9,737 bases of DNA, from the NCBI GenBank assembly GCA_044359885.1, contig JBIKLI010000152.1:1-9737 (forward strand). Reading direction: 5' to 3'. Numbering within the stretch: the first letter of the stretch is position 1; each line of letters opens with the position of its first letter. The notes beneath the pieces were generated by a model that was given only the letters and a program-made list of their open reading frames with translations, did not search any database and was not told the DNA's origin. Origin of the DNA: CAIOSQ01 sp044359885. GTDB taxonomy: Bacteria; Pseudomonadota; Alphaproteobacteria; CACIAM-22H2. A program made the position numbers and the translations under genes. Below are positions 1 to 6,801 of this stretch, in pieces.

Positions 1-1595
1 GCGAAGAACGCCAGCAATTCGCCCGCGACCACGCCGGTGCGGGACCCGTCGTCGCCGATCCGGCCGTGCAGGCCGAGCGCGGCGCCGAACGCCGCCGTCA
101 GCGGCAGGCGCAGCCGGTTCTCGACCACCAGGCGGATTGCGCCCAGCGCCGCGCGGCGAAGCGCAAACGGATCCTTCGAACCGGTCGGCTTCTCGCCGAT
201 CGCGAAGAAACCGGTCAGCGTGTCGAGCTTGTCGGCCAGCGCCACGGCGACCGAGACCGGCGCCGCGGGGCAGCGGTCGTTCGGTCCCTGCGGCGCGTAA
301 TGCTCGCGCAGCGCCTCCGCGACCGCGTCGTGCTCGCCGTCGGCGCGGGCATAGTAGCGGCCCATGATCCCCTGCAGCTCCGGGAACTCGCCGACCATGC
401 CGGTCGAGAGATCGGCCTTGGCCAGCAGCGCGGCGCGCTGCGCCAGCGCGCGCTCGCAGCCCGGGACATGGGCGGCGAGGTGACCGGCCAGCGCCTGCAG
501 GCGCACCGCCTTGTCTTCCAGCGTCCCCAGACCCGCGTAGAAGATCCGGTCCTTCAGCGCCGGCAGCCGGGAATCGAGCCGGGCCTTGCGATCCTGCTCC
601 CAGAAGAACCGCGCATCCGAGAGCCGCGCGCGCAGCACGCGCTCGTTGCCGGCGACGATGTTGGCGGCACCGGCGGCGTCGGTCGCCATGTTGGCGACGA
701 CCGCGAAATGCGGCGCCGGGCGGCCATCGGGATGGAGCAGCGTGAAGTAGCGTTGATGGGTCCGCATCGAGGTGGCCAGCACCTCGGCCGGCAGTTCCAT
801 GAACGCCTCGTCGATGCGGCCGACATGGGCGACCGGCCACTCGACGAGCCCGGTCACCTCGTCGAGGAGGCCGGGATCGTCCCTGAGCGCCAGCCCGCGC
901 GCGGCGGCCGCCGCGCGGACCTGATCTTCGATCGCCGCGCGCCGCTCGGCCGGATCGAGGATCACATGGGCGTCCCGCAGCCCGTCGCGATAGCCGGCGA
1001 AATCCGCGACCGCGAAGGACGCCGGCGACAGGAACCGATGCCCGGTCGTGACGGCCCCGAAGCGCAGCACGCTGCCGCCGAGATCGACCGTGCCGTCGAT
1101 CGTGCGGCCGTCGAGGATGGCGACGACGGCGTGAAGCGGACGCACCCAGGCGACCCGGTTCGCGCCCCAGCGCATCGATTTGGGCCACGGGAACTGCGCC
1201 ACGGCGCCGGCGATGGCGGAAGCGGCGGCGGTCGCGGTCGCCACGCCGGGGATGGCGCGGACATAGACCCAGGACTCGCCCTTGCCGTCGCTGCGGCGCT
1301 CGCAATCGGCAAGGCTCAGCCCTTCGCCGATCTTGCGCAGGAACCCCTGGACGGCCTGGTCGGGAGCACCGACGCGCGGTCCCTTGACCTCCTCGCGACG
1401 GTCGGGCGTCGCCAGCGGCAGACCGTCCACCACCAGCGCCAGCCGCCGCGGCGTCACGAAGCCGCGCGCCGCGGTCCAGGACAGGCCGGCCGCCTTGAGC
1501 CCGTCGCAGATCAGGCGCTGGAAATCCTCGCAGGCGCGCGACTGCATGCGCGCCGGGATCTCTTCCGAGAAGAATTCGACCAGCAGCTCAGCCAT
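1..1595 (-). CDS. glyS: Glycine--tRNA ligase beta subunit (partial, C-terminus off the left edge)
   Basis: Beta subunit of the alpha2beta2 bacterial glycyl-tRNA synthetase, which charges tRNA-Gly in the cytoplasm; in this family the beta chain carries most tRNA recognition. The frame is open from ATG 1595 to the window edge, giving 531 residues. The family is usually about 690 residues, so roughly 160 C-terminal residues, including the anticodon-binding region, are missing. Visible family marks are the N-terminus MAELLVEFFSEEIPARM, an MRWG motif at residues 141-144, HRF at 186-188 and the highly typical KPTGSKDPFALRR at 469-481. The start overlaps the glyQ stop by 8 bp (ATGGCTGA), which implies translational coupling. 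No frameshift or internal stop is seen. Several long antisense frames over this gene are shadows of its high GC content. Confidence 0.96.
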   Translation of the reverse strand, partial: MAELLVEFFSEEIPARMQSRACEDFQRLICDGLKAAGLSWTAARGFVTPRRLALVVDGLPLATPDRREEVKGPRVGAPDQAVQGFLRKIGEGLSLADCERRSDGKGESWVYVRAIPGVATATAAASAIAGAVAQFPWPKSMRWGANRVAWVRPLHAVVAILDGRTIDGTVDLGGSVLRFGAVTTGHRFLSPASFAVADFAGYRDGLRDAHVILDPAERRAAIEDQVRAAAAARGLALRDDPGLLDEVTGLVEWPVAHVGRIDEAFMELPAEVLATSMRTHQRYFTLLHPDGRPAPHFAVVANMATDAAGAANIVAGNERVLRARLSDARFFWEQDRKARLDSRLPALKDRIFYAGLGTLEDKAVRLQALAGHLAAHVPGCERALAQRAALLAKADLSTGMVGEFPELQGIMGRYYARADGEHDAVAEALREHYAPQGPNDRCPAAPVSVAVALADKLDTLTGFFAIGEKPTGSKDPFALRRAALGAIRLVVENRLRLPLTAAFGAALGLHGRIGDDGSRTGVVAGELLAFF

Positions 1596-2469
1596 GATCC
1601 GCCGCCTGGCTCTTCAGCCATTGTTCGCAGCATGCCTTGGCCAGCGCCCGCACCCGGGCGATATAGGCCTGCCGCTCGGCGACGGAGATCGCCCCGCGCG
1701 CATCCAGAAGATTGAAGCGATGGCTGGCCTTGATGCACTGGTCGTAGGCCGGCAGCGCCAGCCCCTGGCCCAGCAGCGCCGCGCACTCGCCTTCCGCATC
1801 CGCGAAGTGGCGAAGCAGCATGCCGACATCGGCATGCTCGAAATTGTGCCGGGAATACTCGACCTCGGCCTGGTGGAAGACGTCGCGATAGAGGATCGGC
1901 GCGCGGCTGCCGGGATCGTTGAAGGGCAGGTCGTAGACGCTGCGCCGGTCGAAGAGATACATCGCCAGCCGTTCGAGGCCGTAGGTCAGTTCGACCGCGA
2001 CCGGGTCGCATTCGATGCCGCCGACCTGCTGGAAATAGGTGAACTGCGTCACCTCCATGCCGTCGCACCAGACCTCCCAGCCCAGCCCCCAGGCGCCCAG
2101 GGTCGGGCTCTCCCAGTCGTCCTCGACGAAACGGATGTCGTGGCGGGCCGGATCGATGCCGATCGCGCGCAGCGAACCCAGGTAGAGTTCCTGGGAGTCG
2201 ACCGGCGACGGCTTCATGATCACCTGGAACTGGTAATAATGCTGCAGCCGGTTCGGGTTCTCGCCATAGCGCCCGTCCGCCGGCCGCCGCGAGGGCTGGA
2301 CATAGGCGGCGTTCCAGGGCTTCGGCCCCAGCGCCCGCAGCGTCGTCGCAGGGTGGAACGTACCCGCGCCGACCTCCATGTCGTAGGGTTGCAGGACGAC
2401 GCAGCCCTGCGCCGCCCAGTAGGCCTGCAGGGTCAGGATCAGCCCCTGGAAGGATTTCGGTTTCTCCAC
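1588..2469 (-). CDS. glyQ: Glycine--tRNA ligase alpha subunit
   Basis: Catalytic class II synthetase subunit of tetrameric glycyl-tRNA synthetase, which activates glycine with ATP in the cytoplasm. It has 293 residues, close to the family's usual 300. The sequence is nearly canonical: FQGLILTLQAYWAAQGC at the N-terminus, MEVGAGTFHP at 31-40, the class II motif 2 region YVQPSRRPADGRYGENPN at 56-73, LGAWGLGWEVW at 124-134, and motif 3 LTYGLERLAMYL at 161-172. The start codon is GTG; the usual N-terminus of the family begins a few residues before FQGLILTLQ, which fits this choice. Only a weak G-rich ribosome binding site (GGGG) precedes it. It is first in a two-gene operon with glyS, driven from the promoter at 2506-2533. 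Confidence 0.97.
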   Translation of the reverse strand: MEKPKSFQGLILTLQAYWAAQGCVVLQPYDMEVGAGTFHPATTLRALGPKPWNAAYVQPSRRPADGRYGENPNRLQHYYQFQVIMKPSPVDSQELYLGSLRAIGIDPARHDIRFVEDDWESPTLGAWGLGWEVWCDGMEVTQFTYFQQVGGIECDPVAVELTYGLERLAMYLFDRRSVYDLPFNDPGSRAPILYRDVFHQAEVEYSRHNFEHADVGMLLRHFADAEGECAALLGQGLALPAYDQCIKASHRFNLLDARGAISVAERQAYIARVRALAKACCEQWLKSQAADHG

Positions 2470-2505
2470 GACACCCCACGCCGGCCTAGGTCGATTTTGC
2501 GCCGC

Positions 2506-2533
2506 ACCATAACCGCGAAGGTCGGGGAGTCAA
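2506..2533 (-). promoter_or_regulatory. Sigma70-type promoter for glyQ-glyS
   Basis: On the minus strand there is a -35 box TTGACT (2533-2528), a 16-bp spacer and a -10 box TATGGT (2511-2506). The predicted transcript would start near 2499, leaving a leader of about 30 nt before the glyQ GTG. This is one of the best promoter matches in the window and it sits in the only gap upstream of glyQ. No T-box or other riboswitch-like leader fits in so short a space. Confidence 0.6.
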
Positions 2534-2551
2534 CGGCCGTCGGCACGGCCG
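2534..2551 (-). terminator. Hairpin after the membrane-protein pair, possible terminator
   Basis: A perfect 7-bp inverted repeat (CGGCCGT and ACGGCCG) with a 4-base loop lies about 35 bp past the stop of the 86-residue gene. It abuts the -35 box of the glyQ promoter. The stem is GC-only apart from one pair, but the minus strand after it reads TTGACT rather than a T run, so intrinsic termination is uncertain. It may instead insulate the two operons. The rest of the 2470-2584 gap holds only the glyQ promoter and leader. Confidence 0.35.
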
Positions 2552-2584
2552 GGCGGCGCGGCGGATGGCCGCGGCGCCCGCCGT

Positions 2585-2845
2585 TCAGCCCGGGAAGGGG
2601 CAGCCGGAGCGGCCGCAATTCCTGGCGCCGGCCGCGACGAAGGCGCCGCATTGCCGGCACTTGGCCAGATCCTCGACCTCGGCCGGATCGCGGGTCGCCC
2701 GGGACCGGCGCATCGAATCGCCGGCCTCGCGCCGGTCGGCCAGCGCCCGCCGCTCCTTTTCCCAGCGCTGGAACCAGCGCCAGCCGAACCAGGCGATCGC
2801 GATCACCGCCACGACCAGCAGGAACTTGGCGAAGCTTCCGCTCAT
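2585..2845 (-). CDS. Small single-pass membrane protein with C-terminal Cys4 zinc ribbon
   Basis: An 86-residue protein with no function I recognise. Residues 7-24 form one hydrophobic helix (FLLVVAVIAIAWFGW), followed by a basic, probably coiled stretch at 27-52 rich in Arg and Glu. The C-terminus has CRQC at 63-66, C77 and C82, a CxxC-x10-C-x4-C spacing that suggests a zinc ribbon. The topology is likely a short periplasmic N-terminus with the ribbon in the cytoplasm. The general plan resembles PP0621-type small proteins, but I cannot assign it to that family. ATG 2845 is chosen because it has a strong ribosome binding site (GGAGGAG) and overlaps the preceding stop as ATGA. A longer reading of this frame would run antiparallel to nothing useful and lacks such a site. 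It is the last gene of the methyltransferase operon. Confidence 0.8.
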   Translation of the reverse strand: MSGSFAKFLLVVAVIAIAWFGWRWFQRWEKERRALADRREAGDSMRRSRATRDPAEVEDLAKCRQCGAFVAAGARNCGRSGCPFPG

Positions 2846-3288
2846 CTCTCCTCCCCGCTCCGGTGCGGCGGACAACGCGCGCGCACGAACTCCATCCAGT
2901 TGCCCTCCGGCGCCCGGCAGGGCGCCGCCCCCGGTTCGCCGAGGACGAGACCGCCATGGCGCCAGACCTGCCGCCACAGCCCCGCATCGTTGAGCGCCGC
3001 CGTCTCCACCCGGCGACGGATCCGGCGGCCGACATCGGGGCGCACGACTCCATACCATAGCGCCACCGCCGCCGCCGTCGCCGCGACGCCGCCGACCGCC
3101 CCGGCGCCCCACAGGGCAGCGCCGACGGCGAGCACCAGGGCATAGAGCCAGCGCGTCGATTCCGCCTGCACCGATACCGGGCTGTCCGGCTTGTCGAGGC
3201 GCCGCGCGTCCAGCACCAGCGTCACGCGGCCTTCGGCAAGCAGGCCGCGCAGCTGGGCCAGCAATTCGGCATCGGTTCGCGCCGGCAT
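2842..3288 (-). CDS. Uncharacterised two-pass membrane protein
   Basis: A 148-residue protein I do not recognise. The N-terminal 45 residues are soluble and mixed (MPARTDAELLAQLRGLLAEG). Two adjacent hydrophobic segments follow at about 47-65 and 67-83, rich in Ala and Gly, forming a likely helical hairpin. Then comes a strongly basic stretch (RRIRRR, 88-93), suggesting a cytoplasmic C-terminus by the positive-inside rule. The C-terminal 50 residues contain LWRQVWRHGGLVL (104-116) and two cysteines, C124 and C139. ATG 3288 is preferred to the farther ATG that would start inside the methyltransferase gene: it has a G-rich site (GAGGGGG) at good spacing and sits 10 bp after that gene's stop. 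Its own stop overlaps the next start as ATGA, so it is translationally coupled to the zinc-ribbon protein. Confidence 0.78.
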   Translation of the reverse strand: MPARTDAELLAQLRGLLAEGRVTLVLDARRLDKPDSPVSVQAESTRWLYALVLAVGAALWGAGAVGGVAATAAAVALWYGVVRPDVGRRIRRRVETAALNDAGLWRQVWRHGGLVLGEPGAAPCRAPEGNWMEFVRARCPPHRSGEER

Positions 3289-3298
3289 CGAGGCCCCC

Positions 3299-4066
3299 TC
3301 ACCCGCCGCCGCGTCGGCCGAACGCGGCGTCCAGCCCGGCCCCCTGGCGAAGGACAGCCTCGGCTTCGGGCGAAAAGGCGCCATCGGGTCCATGCAGGAC
3401 CAGACCGGCCGTCAGCCGCGATCCGCCGCGCGCGCCCAGACGGGCACCGACCAGGATCCGGCGCGCCGGCAGCCCCGCCCGGGGCCAGAGCGGCAGGACC
3501 ACGATGTCGCCGAAGCGCGGCGCCAGCAGCGCCAGGATGTCGTGCAGCCGGTCGGCGCGATGGATGAGGCGAAGCTGGCCCCGCGGGTGCAGCATGCGGC
3601 GCGCGGCCGCGATCCAGGCGCCGAGACCGCCGGGCGCCTCGATATCCGCGCGGCGCTTGCCGGGATCCGGCGAGGGGCTGGCGCCATGCGCCAGCAGATA
3701 GGGCGGATTGAAGAGCACGGCGTCGAACCGGCCGAGCGCATCCGGCCCGACCGCGGCGATATCGGCGACGCTGACGGTCAGCCGGTCCGCGACCCCGTTG
3801 TCGGCGGCGTTGCGGCGCGCCAGCGCGGCCAGCGCCGGATCGATCTCGACGGCGTGGATCGTCATGCCCGGGCAGCGCGTGGCGAGGCACAGCGCCGCCG
3901 CCCCGGCGCCCGCGCCCAGTTCGAGCGCCCCGGGCGCCGAGCACGGCACGCTGGCCGCCAGCAGCACCGGGTCGATCGCCGCGCGATAGCCCGATGCCGG
4001 CTGCGCGAAACGCACCCGGCCGCCGAGCAAGGTGCCGGTCGTCGCCGGTGCTGTCGCCTCGTCCAT
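3299..4066 (-). CDS. NPPY-motif methyltransferase, TrmN6/YfiC-like (tRNA1(Val) A37 N6-methyltransferase family)
   Basis: A 255-residue SAM-dependent methyltransferase of the COG4123 type, probably modifying the N6 of an adenine in tRNA. The SAM-binding motif I is ELGAGAGAAAL at 49-59, the acidic end of strand 2 is E74 (HAVEID), an acidic residue follows strand 3 at D102, and the catalytic motif IV is NPPY at 120-123, the signature of exocyclic-amine methyltransferases. The N-terminal GGRVRFAQPASGYRAAIDPVLLAA is typical of the family. Assignment to the family is firm; that A37 of tRNA-Val is the substrate is inference from E. coli YfiC. It heads a three-gene minus-strand operon. The ATG at 4066 has only AGG touching it, with no well-placed ribosome binding site (see the -10 element at 4076-4081). 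Confidence 0.85.
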   Translation of the reverse strand: MDEATAPATTGTLLGGRVRFAQPASGYRAAIDPVLLAASVPCSAPGALELGAGAGAAALCLATRCPGMTIHAVEIDPALAALARRNAADNGVADRLTVSVADIAAVGPDALGRFDAVLFNPPYLLAHGASPSPDPGKRRADIEAPGGLGAWIAAARRMLHPRGQLRLIHRADRLHDILALLAPRFGDIVVLPLWPRAGLPARRILVGARLGARGGSRLTAGLVLHGPDGAFSPEAEAVLRQGAGLDAAFGRRGGG

Positions 4067-4075
4067 CCTGCGCTC

Positions 4076-4081
4076 AGCATA
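4076..4081 (-). promoter_or_regulatory. Candidate -10 element for the methyltransferase operon
   Basis: TATGCT on the minus strand lies so close to the ATG at 4066 that transcription would begin within a few bases of the start codon. No convincing -35 box is present at 16-18 bp. AGGACA lies too close, with a 13-bp spacer. The call rests on one hexamer and the lack of any better candidate in the divergent gap. Confidence 0.3.
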
Positions 4082-4171
4082 GCGCGGCGCGGCGTGTCCT
4101 CGCAGGGGGTCCGCAAACGCGATCGGACGTCGCCCCCGGCCGATCCGCCACCACGCTGGTCGCCGCCTCGC

Positions 4172-4199
4172 TTGATCGCGCCCGGGCGACCGCTATGCT
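4172..4199 (+). promoter_or_regulatory. Sigma70-type promoter for the polyprenyl synthase gene
   Basis: The -35 box TTGATC (4172-4177), a 16-bp spacer and the -10 box TATGCT (4194-4199) predict a start near 4206 and a leader of about 30 nt before the GTG at 4238. This is the best match in the 171-bp divergent region, and its position is right for the downstream gene. Confidence 0.5.
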
Positions 4200-4237
4200 C
4201 CGCGCCCTTGATCGGTCGGAACATCCGGGAGCACAGC

Positions 4238-5263
4238 GTGGCAATCGTCGTCAATCTCGAAGGCGGGCGCGATCGCGGCCGCGCGCCGTCGCTGGCGCCG
4301 CTGATGTCGCTCGTGGGCGACGATCTCAAGCGGGTCAACGAGGTGATCCTGCGCCGCATGCACAGCCCGGTGGCGCTGATCCCGCAGCTGGCCGGGCATA
4401 TCGTCGCCGCCGGTGGCAAGCGCATGCGCCCGATGCTGACCCTGGCCGCCGCGCGGCTGTGCGGCGCCGCCGCCGGCGACCGCCATGTCAATCTCGCCGC
4501 CTGCGTGGAGTTCATCCATACCGCGACGCTGCTGCACGACGACGTGGTCGACGATTCGGATCTGCGCCGCGGCCGGGCGACCGCCAACGCGGTCTGGGGC
4601 AACAAGGCCTCGGTTCTGGTCGGCGACTTTCTCTTCAGCCGCGCCTTCGAGGTGATGGTCGAGGACGGCTCGATCGACGTGCTGCGCATCCTGTCCCATG
4701 CCTCGGCGGTGATCGCCGAGGGCGAGGTTCTGCAGCTGACCACCGCCAACGACACCGAGACAACGGAAAGCGCCTATCTCGAGGTCATCAAGGCCAAGAC
4801 CGCGACCTTGTTCGCCGCCGCGGCGCGGGTCGGCGCGGTCGTCGCCAACCGGCCAAAGATCGAGGAGGAGGCGCTGGAAAGCTACGGGCTCAACCTCGGC
4901 ATCGCCTTCCAGCTCGTCGACGACGTCATCGACTACGCCTCGACGGCCGAGGCCATGGGCAAGTCGGTCGGGGACGATTTCCGCGACGGCAAGATCACGC
5001 TGCCCGTGGTCCTCGCCTTCCTTCGCGGGGACGACGAGGAGCGCCGGTTCTGGCGGCGCACGCTCGAGGGTCTCGACCAGAAGCCGGGCGACCTGGAGCA
5101 TGCCATCGAACTGATGCAGCGGCACGGATCGCTGCGCGACTCGGTCGAACGCGCCCGCCATTACGGCGCCATCGCGCGCGACGCGCTCGGCATCTTCCCC
5201 GACCACCCCGTCAAGCGCGCGCTCGGCGAGCTGGTCGACTTCGCGATCCACAGGGCGTTCTGA
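4238..5263 (+). CDS. ispB: Long-chain polyprenyl diphosphate synthase (ubiquinone side chain)
   Basis: A trans-prenyltransferase of 341 residues that extends farnesyl or geranylgeranyl diphosphate with isopentenyl diphosphate to the C40-C50 chain of ubiquinone. The first aspartate-rich motif is DDVVD at 101-105, followed by LRRG; the second is DDVID at 228-232. GGKRMRP (59-65) and GDFLFSRAF (129-137) are also characteristic. Small residues before the first motif (HTATLLHDD) fit a long product. Octaprenyl versus decaprenyl cannot be read from sequence; decaprenyl is usual in alphaproteobacteria, so the gene could equally be named ddsA. GTG 4238 is chosen over ATG 4304-region starts because GGGAG lies 5 bp upstream and the N-terminus MAIVVNLE matches the family form. 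The open frame continues far upstream but crosses the opposite methyltransferase gene. Confidence 0.93.
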   Translation: MAIVVNLEGGRDRGRAPSLAPLMSLVGDDLKRVNEVILRRMHSPVALIPQLAGHIVAAGGKRMRPMLTLAAARLCGAAAGDRHVNLAACVEFIHTATLLHDDVVDDSDLRRGRATANAVWGNKASVLVGDFLFSRAFEVMVEDGSIDVLRILSHASAVIAEGEVLQLTTANDTETTESAYLEVIKAKTATLFAAAARVGAVVANRPKIEEEALESYGLNLGIAFQLVDDVIDYASTAEAMGKSVGDDFRDGKITLPVVLAFLRGDDEERRFWRRTLEGLDQKPGDLEHAIELMQRHGSLRDSVERARHYGAIARDALGIFPDHPVKRALGELVDFAIHRAF

Positions 5264-5280
5264 AAGGGCCTGCGCGCAGC

Positions 5281-5309
5281 TTGCGGCGATGGCGGCGCGG
5301 GGCTATAAA
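5281..5309 (+). promoter_or_regulatory. Promoter for tRNA-Pro
   Basis: The -35 box TTGCGG (5281-5286), a 17-bp spacer and the -10 box TATAAA (5304-5309) lie between the polyprenyl synthase stop and the tRNA. The predicted start near 5316 gives a 5' leader of about 30 nt for RNase P removal. TATAAA stands out in very GC-rich sequence. The tRNA is therefore probably transcribed on its own and not only by read-through from the gene before it. Confidence 0.6.
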
Positions 5310-5346
5310 CCGCCGCCCGCGATGCCGATGGCAGCGGGAAGACGGC

Positions 5347-5423
5347 CGGAGTGTAGCTCAGCCTGGTAGAGCACTTGGTTCGGGACCAAGGGGCCGGAGG
5401 TTCGAATCCTCTCACTCCGACCA
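5347..5423 (+). tRNA. tRNA-Pro (anticodon CGG)
   Basis: A full 77-nt cloverleaf can be folded by hand. Acceptor CGGAGTG pairs with CACTCCG (5413-5419), the discriminator is A and CCA is encoded at 5421-5423. The D stem is GCTC/GAGC. The anticodon stem CTTGG/CCAAG holds loop TTCGGGA with anticodon CGG at 5381-5383. The T stem is GGAGG/CCTCT with TTCGAAT. It reads the CCG proline codon, heavily used in this GC-rich genome. Confidence 0.97.
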
Positions 5424-5501
5424 GTTCGCCGCTGCGGCGGCGATCTGCCGGCCTGCCGCGCGTCAGACGCCGGCTGCCGGCGAAGCCGGCGCGAACTGGT
5501 C
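5419..5501. terminator. Nested inverted repeats between convergent tRNA-Pro and DUF2336 gene, possible two-way terminator
   Basis: A perfect 11-bp inverted repeat (GACCAGTTCGC at 5419-5429, GCGAACTGGTC at 5491-5501) encloses a short GC palindrome (CGCCGC-T-GCGGCG, 5427-5439) and an 8-bp hairpin (CGCCGGCT/AGCCGGCG, 5468-5475 and 5484-5491, 8-base loop). The left outer arm starts in the last bases of the tRNA; the right arm lies in the C-terminal codons of the DUF2336 gene. There is no T run on either strand, so classical intrinsic termination is not shown. The placement between two converging transcripts suggests termination or 3'-end processing. Confidence 0.4.
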
Positions 5502-6704
5502 CACGAGAAACTCCAGCATCTCGCCGCCGACCTCGTCCACCTGGGTCAGGACACGCGCGATCACCGTGTCGACGAAGCGCTGCCGGTCGCCCGGCATCCC
5601 GTCGAACGGCGTTTCCGCGATGGCGGCCAGCGCCGCGCGCACCAGCGGCAGGAAGGTTCCGGGGATACGGGCCTTCTCGGTCACCGAGGTGAACCCCCCG
5701 ACCCGCGGATCGTGAAGCATCGACTGGACCGTGCCCAGCGGCATGTCGGCGCGCGCCGCGATCGCCGCCTCGAAGAAGGCGAGATCGCCGGTGCACACGG
5801 CCTTCAGCGCGTCGATCGGCTTGAGCTTGCCCTGCTGGTGCATCTGGCGCGCGAGGGTGCGCGCCTCTTCGACCATGCAATAGGACTCGGCCGCCATTCC
5901 CACGCGCACCGGCTTCGGCCGGCGCACGGCTTCGGCGCGGCCGGGGCTGGCGCGCATCGCAGCCGGGGCGGCCGGCGCGGCAACGGGCGCCGCGTCGGCG
6001 GCGACGGCGGCCATCGGCCCGGCGGCGTCCGGCGGCGGACCGGCGTCGACGGCGCGAGGCGCCGCTTCAGGAACCCGGATACCGGCTTTGAGCCGGCTCG
6101 TGACCCGCGCGACCACCTTCGCCGCGACCGCCGGCGGCAGCGAGTCGCGCTTGGCAAGGCCGGTCACCACCGGCCACGCATTGTCGAAACGCTCGAGGAT
6201 CCGTTCCAGGTCGTCCTCGGACAGTTCCGCGCCGTTGTTGGCGGCGAGGCGCGCGACCTGGGACTGCTCGCATTCGTCGATGATGACCCGGGCGAGGCCC
6301 TCCGAGATATGCTGCCGGGCGACGATCGCGTCCTGCTTGTCGTGGTCCCCCTCTTCGACGAGTTCGATCAGGACCTCGTCGCTCAGCGCCTCGCAATGCG
6401 CCAGGATCGGGCGGGCGACATCGATCACGTCGCGAGCCATCTGTTCGGCCGCGCCGGCGGGAATGTTCGGATTGCGCTTCACGGTCTCGGCGAGCACGGC
6501 GCGCACGACGGTGTCCCTGTCGCGCGCAAAGATCTCGACCAGGCGCCGCCATTCCTCGCGCTGTGTCGGCGTCATGCGCGGCAGGTCGCCCAGGCGCGCG
6601 ATCGCCGCAGCGACCAGCGAGCGCGAGCGGGTCGACCCGTCGGCGAGCAGCTTTTGGGCTTCCTCGACGACCGCCCCAAGCGTGGTTCCCGATCCCGTCG
6701 ACAT
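5463..6704 (-). CDS. DUF2336 domain protein of unknown function
   Basis: A 413-residue, apparently cytoplasmic all-helical protein. Residues about 14-170 resemble the DUF2336 repeat-like helical region (for example RDRDTVVRAVLAETVKRNP at 61-79 and DVARPILAHCEALSDEVLIE at 95-114). A low-complexity Ala/Pro linker spans about 212-266. A second helical domain covers about 275-405 and opens with YCMVEEARTLARQM. No catalytic motif, signal peptide or membrane helix is seen. The family is common in alphaproteobacteria and its role is not established to my knowledge. The ATG at 6704 has AAGGA just upstream. Longer starts at 6827 or 6872 fall within or before the predicted promoter at 6802-6830 and have no ribosome binding site, so I reject them. 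The gene is divergent from apt and converges on tRNA-Pro. Confidence 0.82.
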   Translation of the reverse strand: MSTGSGTTLGAVVEEAQKLLADGSTRSRSLVAAAIARLGDLPRMTPTQREEWRRLVEIFARDRDTVVRAVLAETVKRNPNIPAGAAEQMARDVIDVARPILAHCEALSDEVLIELVEEGDHDKQDAIVARQHISEGLARVIIDECEQSQVARLAANNGAELSEDDLERILERFDNAWPVVTGLAKRDSLPPAVAAKVVARVTSRLKAGIRVPEAAPRAVDAGPPPDAAGPMAAVAADAAPVAAPAAPAAMRASPGRAEAVRRPKPVRVGMAAESYCMVEEARTLARQMHQQGKLKPIDALKAVCTGDLAFFEAAIAARADMPLGTVQSMLHDPRVGGFTSVTEKARIPGTFLPLVRAALAAIAETPFDGMPGDRQRFVDTVIARVLTQVDEVGGEMLEFLVDQFAPASPAAGV

Positions 6705-6801
6705 CGATCCTTCGACCGAGTTCAGCGAATGGTGTCCGGGCACTGGCCGCAGGCCGTCCCGCGTCTCGCCCGGGGCTTCGTCCAGATCACCTGAAGACCT
6801 C

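Noticed and set aside
66..1715. 549-codon plus-strand open frame opposite glyS
   Set aside because: It is antisense to a firmly identified glyS and has the Arg/Ala/Gly/Pro-heavy composition typical of shadow frames in GC-rich DNA.
1511..2479. 322-codon minus-strand frame overlapping glyQ in another frame
   Set aside because: The glyQ frame matches its family over its full length; this one is the out-of-frame shadow.
1282..3060. 592-codon plus-strand open frame
   Set aside because: It lies opposite glyS, glyQ, the glyQ promoter and the zinc-ribbon gene, with no domain I recognise and no ribosome binding site.
3289..3393. Upstream extension of the two-pass membrane protein to an ATG at 3393
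   Set aside because: The added 35 residues overlap the methyltransferase gene; the ATG at 3288 has a better ribosome binding site.
3191..4237. N-terminal extension of the polyprenyl synthase frame
   Set aside because: It runs across the opposite methyltransferase gene and the promoter at 4172-4199; the family N-terminus starts at GTG 4238.
5270..5279. Palindrome CTGCGCGCAG just after the polyprenyl synthase stop as a terminator
   Set aside because: It is a self-complementary 10-mer with no loop and no T run; such strings are common at this GC content.
5347..5501. tRNA-Pro 3' end as the attachment site of an integrated element
   Set aside because: The repeated 3'-end sequence is inverted rather than direct, only 83 bp are enclosed, and no integrase is present.
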